Shown here: piece after piece, positions 56,574-64,000 of the stretch | Numbering within the stretch: position 1 is the stretch's first letter | Layout: each line of letters begins with the position of its first letter | Origin: Hyaloscypha bicolor E | Lineage: Eukaryota > Ascomycota > Leotiomycetes > Helotiales > Hyaloscyphaceae | DNA: 64,000 nucleotides | Reading direction: 5' to 3' | Assembly: GCF_002865645.1 (NCBI RefSeq) | Contig: NW_020194627.1 | Span: forward strand, 310,001-374,000 | The notes under the pieces: generated by a model | Database searches by the model: none | What the model was told of the DNA's origin: nothing | What the model saw: only the letters and a program-made list of their open reading frames with translations | Translations under genes and position numbers: made by a program

Positions 56574-58907
56574 CTAGACCAGCGCGATTTCACCTTCATC
56601 GCCCAAGTGAAATTCAGGATCAACATCCTTTCCAAAAAGCACTCCAACCCCAGCCCGTTGATACAAGTTATTCCCAAGCCTTCTCAGAAAGAGCACATAG
56701 AGAAGGTCGTTCCATGGCAGCCAGTACCCTAGCGATACCCCAAACCGCTCAGCCCACATCTCCGTCATAATCAGAAAGGCAGAGACCACTGTCAACCCAT
56801 TTTCTTAACTATTATCGGCTATGACACCGTAGCCGGGGTGCTCGAAAGAAGCCCATCCGGCGACAAGATCTGGTCTCGGTGGTGAATACGCAAACCTCCT
56901 CAGGCCCTCATGCCCACATGCCCAAAGCTTTGGCACCTCTCCCAGAAGATGAAGTTCGAGTTGTCTTCCGATGGGCGTTGCTCTCTTATAATGACTCTTT
57001 GGAGCTTGCCTTGGATTTTGAGCTGGTTTATAACCCTATCTAGTGGGAACTCGGGTGTGGTCGAGGTTGCAATGCCAGAGTTGGCAGTCGCCGGCATCTT
57101 GTCCTTCTTTGAAGACAAACTCCATTCTACCACCTATTCTCCGTTGATTTCGGCGACACTGGTGACTCTGCAAGCCGGGACCAGCTTCTTTCGGTGTGGA
57201 TATAAATGGCTCCACGAGATCTCAGCCGGCAGAGATGCCCAGGACCAGGACGCAATGCGCTCAATCCTCTCAATCTTCTTTTGTGATGTCCGTGTTTCCT
57301 CCTGCGGCCCTTGCGCGATCGGTTTTGGCTCTCCTTGTTGCGCCCAGAGTAACCTGAAGTAGACATCTCCTGTCCACAGCCCAGAAAGGTAAGGCGGAAT
57401 GTTCCACAGCTGCATGAATCGCCGATACTCTGTGGTGATACCAGACAGAGCGGAATACGGTCCGACCAGTATGTAAGTTCCTTGACTGAATACTCCTCAA
57501 CAAGCTTGCACCAGGTATCGAACGAGCGTTTCACAAGGTCGAACTTCCCTTTTACAAGAACAGAAGTCAAACGGCTCGGTTCCCCGCCACCCTCTCGTAC
57601 TCTCTTAATCCACCTGAAAATGGTCCCAAAGTCATCGCCTTGCACGCCACTCTTCATCCATCTATCCCCCAAAGTGTTTCGAGGGTTCCCTGTCCGGCAC
57701 TCAAAGATAACGCCAGCTTCCGTGTAATATAACAATCGGCGGCTAAGCATTTGCTCCTGGAAGACCCATCCGCGTCCAAGAAGCTCATCGCTCCGTACAA
57801 GCTTTCCGTATGATGTGCGTAGACTATGATCAATGACGAACAGATACACGTATCCCCTCTTATTGCCTCGTTGGTCTCGGTAGGAGAGTTGGATAAGATT
57901 GCGATCGCCCATCTGGTTCCTAGAAGGAAGCACCCCAACCTGTCCGGGCCCTCTGATTGCGGTTAGGGTGAAAATGTAATTTTGGTAATACTGGGCCATC
58001 TTCACACAGCCACGCTTCCAGTCTTCTTTCCGGTCCCCTTTCTGAATAATGCAGATGGAGTCTATCCAAAGGTACGGGATTCCAGTCAGATGCACAATAA
58101 GAATCGCATCTTGGAAGTTCCTTGTCAGTTTCGAAACAGCGATATCAACCAGCCTAGCGTCGTAGTTATTAGTGGTTGTGCTGCAACCTTTAGTGTCACC
58201 TTCCCAGCGATGACTGAGGGTTATGTATGCTCCCTTTTTGTTGTCCGTAAGGCAAAGGCGGACGCGATCTGGTCCCAGTACTTCCACACATCTGGACGGA
58301 AGGACTGCTTCCCAGGCTTTTAGGTCGGCTCCATGCCCGGAAACAGTCTGACTGCATCTTGAATGGTCCGCACTCTGGGTGCATTCATGGAGCCAACGCT
58401 TCACGGCGGTACAGTGACCTTCAGAAAATAGGTCATTTCGAGGAAATCGCCAGAGGACATCGTTGTTTTCGGCAGCTGGAGTCCCTAGTATCAAGTCAGT
58501 CAGATATCAACAGCAGTCAAGAAACCCTCAATGGTCGACGCACTGGGGTCAGCCTGAAGATAGAAGTCGATCGCGAGGAATTCACGAGTTTCATCGCTTT
58601 CGAACTGTAATAACTGAACAAAATATCGAGGCGCAAGTGTGACGTGGAGTCGATTTGCCCTGATGCCGCCCTCGCCCTCACCCCCACCCTCGCCATCGTT
58701 GGAATCCGAGAAGAGTTGGAAGTGAAACCATGCTTCCTCAGGTAGACGGTGCCGACGCGCGAGCTGTCGAACTTCCCCATGTTCGGCGAGCGTCCGGCAG
58801 AAGTCACAGCTTTGCGCCCGCTGCAATGTCTCTTCGTAGCGGTAACCACAGGGGCCACTACCGAGCTTCTGTATATCGAATGCTTCGCATTCCTCGCACA
58901 AAACCAT
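56574..58907 (-). pseudogene. HET-domain gene, frameshifted
   Basis: Exon 1 (58907-58526) starts MVLCEECEAFDI with a Cys pattern (CEEC...CDFC) typical of one HET subfamily. A 41-nt intron (58525-58485) leads into the HET domain: AYITLSHRWEG, then IPYLWIDSICIIQKGD, DWKRGCVKMAQYYQNY and GRGWVFQEQMLSRR. At about 57451 one base is missing relative to the family: the frame passes from DRIP into a non-homologous frame, while the -1 frame continues ALSGIT, LWNIPPYLSGLWTGD and ASWSWASLP. That frame then meets a TAG at 57134. C-terminal homologous-looking sequence persists in further frames (KIQGKLQRVII at about 57010; YQRAGVGVLFG at about 56635). The gene is therefore probably dead, unless the missing base is a sequencing error; even then the later stops remain. 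Confidence 0.85.
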
Positions 58908-59321
58908 CTTGCCGTACGCGTCTGAATCGATGGAGTTCCATTATTGTGGGGGAAGCGGTGTTTGGGGGGTCGTATATGATATACGAAGCTTTCTAGCTTG
59001 CTTGTGAGCCGAATGAACGCGTTAGCGTCGTAGTGCATATTTTGGCCCCCTATCCTCCCCATTTTGGCCTTTGCGGCGCCTCGTGCGGGTAAAGGTGCTG
59101 TTTCGTGCAGAATTCGATAGGCGTGGCTGTCCTTGACTGGTTTAAATAATATTCCGGTGATATTGCGCCCAGTATGCTTGGGATAAAGGTCACACGGGGC
59201 GCAAGTTGCCCGGGCTGATTCCAGTCGAGTGATATCATAAAAGGATCGCGCTGAGTCTAACGTTTGTTCACATCTGATATCGTATTTGGCTCTTCTCCAG
59301 CCAGCATGGTCTCTCGCCAGA
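58908..59321. other. Divergent spacer, HET pseudogene / membrane protein gene
   Basis: It should contain both promoters. Long antisense frames that run through here from the HET side lack any domain and are shadows. Confidence 0.4.
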
Positions 59322-61361
59322 ATGTCAACCAATCTCCTCTTATCAATTTTGTTGGAACCTCCCAGCGCGATTCTACGTGGATTCTGGGTCGATGCAGGCC
59401 AGCCAAGCCCAGATGAGCCCTGGCACTCGACACTTGCAAGTATTTGGACTGGGTTTGTGAAAGTGCCGGTATTATGGCGACTGCATATGGTACTCCGTTT
59501 CGTGAAGTTTCTTTGCATAATCGAGACGTTGAATGTCCCCAAACCCCACAGCGCAGCCGCTTTATCGAAATGGTACACATCCAATGTGTTGCAGGCAATT
59601 CATTTGTTGCTGTTTCTGCTCGATTGGATACCAGGGCGCATCTTCCGGAAGGAAATCTTCAGACCGAAAAGCGGGGTCCGTATAAGGCAGTTGTGGCTCA
59701 TATACTTATCCGCAACCAGCGTTCAAATTTTCTCGACGGTGGCGTTATCAGTCATCATCCCAGACTACTGGTTCGGCATTATCCAGTGCCTCATTGCGGC
59801 CTTTAATTTGTATTACTGCTTCCGTATGGATCGATTGAGGCCTCAGTTTGAAGATTTGCGGGCTAGGATTGACACAGTCGATGCACGTTACGAGCCTACT
59901 GTTGATCGATCTCGAAACCAAATAGGAGGCTCAGTATCACTCAATGATATGAACGTGGATGTGCCAAACGGGCCACTCGCCGAGTCATTTCAAGACCAGC
60001 AACGCCAACTGCATGGTTCTGGATTTCTGGAAGAAAGCCATGAGCCTGGTGTGGGACTGTCACAACTTTCTGTATGTTGAGTGAGATCACACTACTGATC
60101 GAACCAAAGTCCTTGTTAGAACAAACAACTAATTCCATTTAGAGCTCGCCCCCCACTGAAGTGGTCAATGAAGACCGTCCTGGAGATAACCCAGAACCCA
60201 AGGAACTCGGGGACACGCCAAGCGAAGCCCCGAATTGCTTGAACTTTGACATTGTCAGTATTTCTGTATTGGCTAAGTAGCTACCAGCCGAAACCAAGAT
60301 CGTGACTGACAGCCACGATCCCAGGACCCCGATGCAGGCGAAGGAGTCGACAGCCTTATATTCCCGTCCAGACTTTCCTCCAAGAAGTGGACTGACGCTT
60401 CTCTATGGGTCACATACTGGCTATTGGCTCTTCTATCTATCCTTGTTATTATTTTCGATGCACTCGCTGCGTCTAGGTCAGCCGGTCTTAGCCCAGGGTT
60501 CGTATCCCCCTCCAGGTATCACATTTCATTATCCATACTGACTCGACGCCTCAGGCTGATGGCGATGTTCTTCACCATCTCACTCCTATCGCTAGGATTC
60601 CAATCCTTCGTGCTCTTTCTAACCCAGCACCGAATCCATCTACGAAGACAACGGCATAAAGTATTGGGAATACAGGGCATTTTGACCCTCAGCGCTCTAC
60701 AGGGTGTGAATTTAGGGCAGAAGCTCGCTACAAGCCCCTATAACTCTAGGTAGTGCTCCCTAAATCTACGTAAAGAGGCGCTATAAGACATTCGCATGGG
60801 GTAAGTAGATCTTCTAGGGTTATAGCGCTATTGGTAGAGCAACCACAGCGCTCGGACGCTAAACAAGCAACTATTATAGGCCCCTTTAGCGAAGGCTCCC
60901 TTGTAAGTACAGGGAAGAAGCCCTGAAAAGGTGTGGTAGCCCTTGTCAAAAGCGTAAATGTGCTTTTAGGGGAAGGGCCTGGAAATATAGGGCCTTGTAG
61001 CGAGTTTGCTACCTTGATCTGTACGCTGGAGAGCCTGAAAGTCTCCCAATGCCCTGTATTCCCGATACTTTATGCCGTTGTCTTCGTAGAAAGCCCCGTT
61101 CCCCATCTGTCTCCCATACTCAGACGTCCTCATCTTCTTCACACTCTTTCATGGAGACAGCTAGCTGGCGTAGTTGTAGGCTTTTTGCTGATGCTCCAAG
61201 CGTTTCTTCTTCTGGCAATAGTATTTTCACTATTAAATCGCGGTTTTACTAAGTTTATTCTACGTACGAACCGTGTCATTTCTTTACTTGCTGTGCTCTT
61301 TGATGGTCTTGCATGTTTGACGGGAGTAGCTCTGTTCATTGTAGCTCGCTTCGATTTGCTA
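59322..61361 (+). pseudogene. Multi-pass membrane protein gene split by a MITE
   Basis: Exons 59322-60071, 60143-60253 and 60313-60642 encode an N-terminal part with hydrophobic spans (LWRLHMVLRFVKFLCII, VLQAIHLLLFLLDWI, FSTVALSVIIPDYWFGIIQC). A hydrophilic loop follows, then WVTYWLLALLSILVIIFDAL and LMAMFFTISLLSLGFQSFVL. The frame then enters a 444-bp insertion and stops at 60753. Beyond the insertion the same frame resumes (ESPVPHLSPILRRPHLLHTL, then LAGVVVGFLLMLQAFLLLAI and VISLLAVLFDGLACLTGVAL) until the 144-bp palindrome. Removing the insertion and one TA restores frame continuity. I do not recognise the family. The original 3' end is unknown because the palindrome and AT-rich DNA replace it. 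Confidence 0.8.
60643..61086. mobile_element. 444-bp TA-flanked MITE inside a gene
   Basis: Left terminus cgaagacaacggcataaag and onward (about 39 bp to gggcatt) is matched by the reverse complement of the right terminus with one mismatch. TA flanks both ends (60641-60642 and 61087-61088), as for Tc1/mariner-type insertions. The interior is not AT-eroded and has no transposase frame, so the insertion looks comparatively recent and unaffected by RIP. Confidence 0.92.
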
Positions 61362-61505
61362 TCCCTTCGTCCGGTGAGACATGTCCAGCGCTAGCAAGGG
61401 GGGTGTGGCTGCACAAGCCTCTTGAAGCGTAATAAAACGAGATGAGGCTTGCGTGTAGCCACACCCCCCTTGCTAGCGCTGGACATGTCTCACCGGACGA
61501 AGGGA
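61362..61505. mobile_element. 144-bp near-perfect palindrome, TA-flanked
   Basis: The arms (tcccttcgtccggtgagaca onward, and its reverse complement ending ggacgaaggga) match for about 50 bp, then lose register near the centre around a loop of about 30 nt. TA lies on both sides (61360-61361 and 61506-61507). It sits exactly at the junction between coding-like DNA and the AT-rich block. It may be a very short mariner-type MITE, or a foldback formed during rearrangement or assembly. Confidence 0.8.
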
Positions 61506-61507
61506 TA

Positions 61508-64000
61508 ATAAAGCCAAAAATAATATAAATATAATTTCTCTTATAATTTCTATTATTTTACTAAAATATAATAAAGAATATTATTATAAAATAATAATTT
61601 ATATAAGAATTTCCGTTAAATTAAAATTATTAGTTTTCTAGAAAAAAATATATTTAAGATTTTTTCCCAGATTTTAGATATTAAAAGAAATATATATTTT
61701 TAATTTCTGGTTTATTAATAAGATTAAGAATAAAAAAATAATAAAAAAGCTTAAAAAATCGAGACTAGTTATTTAAGCTTATAATAATAATAAGAGTATT
61801 AATATAATTATTTATTATTTAATATATTAGCTATTATAGATATAATATTTAGGGCTTGAAAAGTAAAATAAAAGATTTCTTATAAAAATAATTCAAAGCT
61901 AAAAAAGAGAAAGCTAGAATATAGGAAATTATAAAAAAATATATATATTTTATAATATACTAGTTCTAAAGAAACTTAGCTTTCTAAATATTTCTAGTAT
62001 ATTTTAAATATATTTCTTTAATAAAGCAGTCGTATTATATATATTTAGGAGATATTTAATATCTAATTAAATAGTTCAAATATTAGATATCTGGGAATTA
62101 TAATATTAGCTAAAGAATTATTCTTAATATTATTATTATAATAATAATAATAAATATTATAAAGTTATATTTATATAATATCTTATAAGCTTATATCTAA
62201 TTAATAACTTTATTTAACTATAATTTTTGTATTAACTCATTTTATAAGTTTATTAGAAAACTAAATTTAAAAAAAAAATTTATTATAAAAATTATAAAAG
62301 TATTATATTAATAAGCTTTTTATAAAATAATTAATTTATAATTATTACCTCTTTTATAAGAAATAATTCTTTAAAATTATTAGTTTTTAAACTAATAATA
62401 TTTTATTTATTAGAACTAATAATTTTATAAAAATAAAATAATTAAAGTTCTAAAAAACCAATTTCTTAATTAAAAAATATAAATATTTTATTTTTAATTA
62501 TAATTTTGAGTTTAATAAAAATATTAATATAAAAATGTCTAAATTATTTTTATAAAAAATATTATTATTATAAATAATAAAAATACTATTTATTAAAATC
62601 TCTTTATTAAAAGCTAATATATTATCTAATATATTAAAGAAATATATATTATATTAGTTTATTAACTAAAAGCTTTATATAATTTATTAATTATTATTTA
62701 AGTTATTAAATTTCTAAAAACTAATATAAAGATATTTAATAAATATATTTAATAATAAATTAAGAATATTATTAAAAAAACTAAAATTTATAATACTAGT
62801 AAAAATGTTTTTATATTTTATTATTTTTATAAATACTTTATTTATAAATAATAGAGTTTTTTTCTTTTAAATTAAATATATTTTAATTCTAGTAAATAAA
62901 ACTAGATATATTAATATTATTTATTATTTCTTTATTAAATATAAAAGAATTACTAAAAGTATTTTAGTTTTAAAACTTTATAATATAATTATAGAATATT
63001 ATTTATATAAATTAGTAAAGTTATTATTATTTCGAAATAGGAATTATAGATTATAGTATTAATATATAATTCCTAAATTTACTAAGCCTAATAAGATCTA
63101 GTCTATTAGTCGAGTTACTTATAAAATATAAGATTATATAACTATATTTTATATTTTATATTCTATTACTTATATCCCGTACTTTATATCCTATAATTAT
63201 ATATATAACTTTTAAAAGAATTATTATACTAATAATAACTTATAATTTTAATATAAATATTTTAATTAAATTTATAATTAATAAAATATTAGAAATAGAA
63301 TTATTATTAGTTATTTATATAAATTCGAAATTATTATATAAATCTTTTATTAATATAAATACTATTTAAAAGAAATATCTAATAATTAATATAATATATT
63401 TTTATTAAATATATAAATAATAAAAGATTATAAAAATTATAAAAATTAAAAAAAGAATTAAATTCTATTAATTCTATAATAAAATCGAAATTATTAAATA
63501 TTTTTTAAATATCTAATTAATATAAATAATATATAATTAAATATAAATAAAATAGAAAATAAATATATAAAATAAAAAATATTATATAAAAAAAAGTTAT
63601 ATATAAAAGATTATAGTTTTTAATATATAATTAAATCTTTAAAAATAATATAAATATATAAAATATTTAGGAAATCTAATATTAGACTAGATTAAGGAAT
63701 TAGTATATAATTAAAAAGAAATATTATTTTTTATATTTTTAGTAAAGTTCTAATATTAATATAATTATTTCTTTAAAAGTTATATATATAATTACGAGAT
63801 TTAAAATATAAAATATAAATAATAAAATATAAATTATATAATCTTATATTTTATAAATAATTAAACTAGTAAATTTAGAAATTATATATTAATATTATAA
63901 TATTATAATTCTTATTTCTAAATAATAAACTATTCTATTAATTTATATAAATAATATTTTATAATTATATAATAATATTATATATTTCTAGTAAACTAGT
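61508..64000. other. AT-rich, RIP-like repeat block
   Basis: About 2.5 kb composed almost entirely of A and T, dominated by TA steps and with no open frame. The sharp change in composition at the palindrome and the dense TpA content fit a RIP-mutated repeat or a heterochromatic island. It continues past the window edge. Confidence 0.8.
63031..63925. repeat. Diverged long inverted repeat within the AT-rich block
   Basis: Left arm at about 63031-63215 and right arm at about 63772-63925 align as inverted copies. Shared segments include ataattcctaaatttacta / tagtaaatttagaaattat, aaaatataagattatata / tatataatcttatatttt, and attatatatataactttt / aaaagttatatatataatt. Differences are mostly transitions, as expected if RIP struck both arms. 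Arm ends are approximate. Confidence 0.6.

Noticed and set aside
58517..59584. 355-codon minus-strand frame
   Set aside because: It overlaps a HET exon in another frame and the 5' end of the membrane protein gene antisense; composition is Arg/Ser-rich with no domain, typical of a shadow frame.
1..64000. tRNA, rRNA or CRISPR features
   Set aside because: No cloverleaf-like tRNA sequence, rRNA segment or regularly spaced repeat array was seen by eye; a covariance-model scan would be needed to exclude tRNAs fully.

Overview
The window looks like nuclear DNA of a filamentous ascomycete (Pezizomycotina). The genes carry short introns of about 40-180 nt with GT...AG ends and CTRAC-like branch sites. 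The gene set includes an iterative highly reducing polyketide synthase, LaeA-like methyltransferases, HET-domain genes, a fungal FAD-linked oxidase and an SNG1-type membrane protein. Very AT-rich, C-to-T-eroded blocks resemble repeat-induced point mutation (RIP). All multi-exon models were spliced by eye; for each intact model the summed exon length is divisible by three and the reading frame continues across every junction.

Layout: 1-550 is the 3' end of an extended-SDR (epimerase-like) gene. About 0.55-5.4 kb is gene-poor, with an AT-rich block, a minisatellite, a coding relic and two short inverted-repeat elements. About 5.5-21.6 kb looks like a secondary-metabolite locus: a cytochrome P450 (-), an alpha/beta hydrolase (-), a divergently transcribed 2,479-residue KS-AT-DH-psiMT-ER-KR-ACP polyketide synthase (+, 18 exons), and a convergent LaeA-like methyltransferase (-). 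A hAT-like element with a perfect 8-bp target duplication follows at 23.2-23.9 kb, then a small secreted Thr-rich protein (-) and a second, CYP7/8-like P450 (+).

About 28.5-33.2 kb holds a TA-flanked foldback element beside a HET-ankyrin-type gene that is dead. It has C-to-T-type nonsense codons, a frameshift, and a hAT-like insertion in its coding sequence. About 34-41 kb carries a hypothetical gene, an SNG1/DUF3533 membrane protein and small hypotheticals. 42213-45442 encodes the most unusual product: a caspase-like protease domain apparently fused through ten exons to a LaeA-type SAM methyltransferase domain. About 46.7-55.2 kb contains housekeeping-type genes (mitochondrial glycerol-3-phosphate dehydrogenase, a Nudix hydrolase) and a secreted berberine-bridge-type FAD oxidase.

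The right end has a second HET pseudogene with a 1-bp frameshift. It is followed by a multi-pass membrane protein gene broken by a 444-bp TA-flanked MITE; removing the element and one TA copy rejoins the frame. The gene is capped by a 144-bp near-perfect palindrome, after which the last 2.5 kb is AT-rich, probably RIP-mutated repeat DNA.

The P450, hydrolase and PKS plausibly act together: the PKS makes a reduced polyketide, the hydrolase may release or transfer it, and the P450 may oxidise it. The rest of the window is a record of transposable elements landing in and killing genes, chiefly non-self-recognition (HET) genes.
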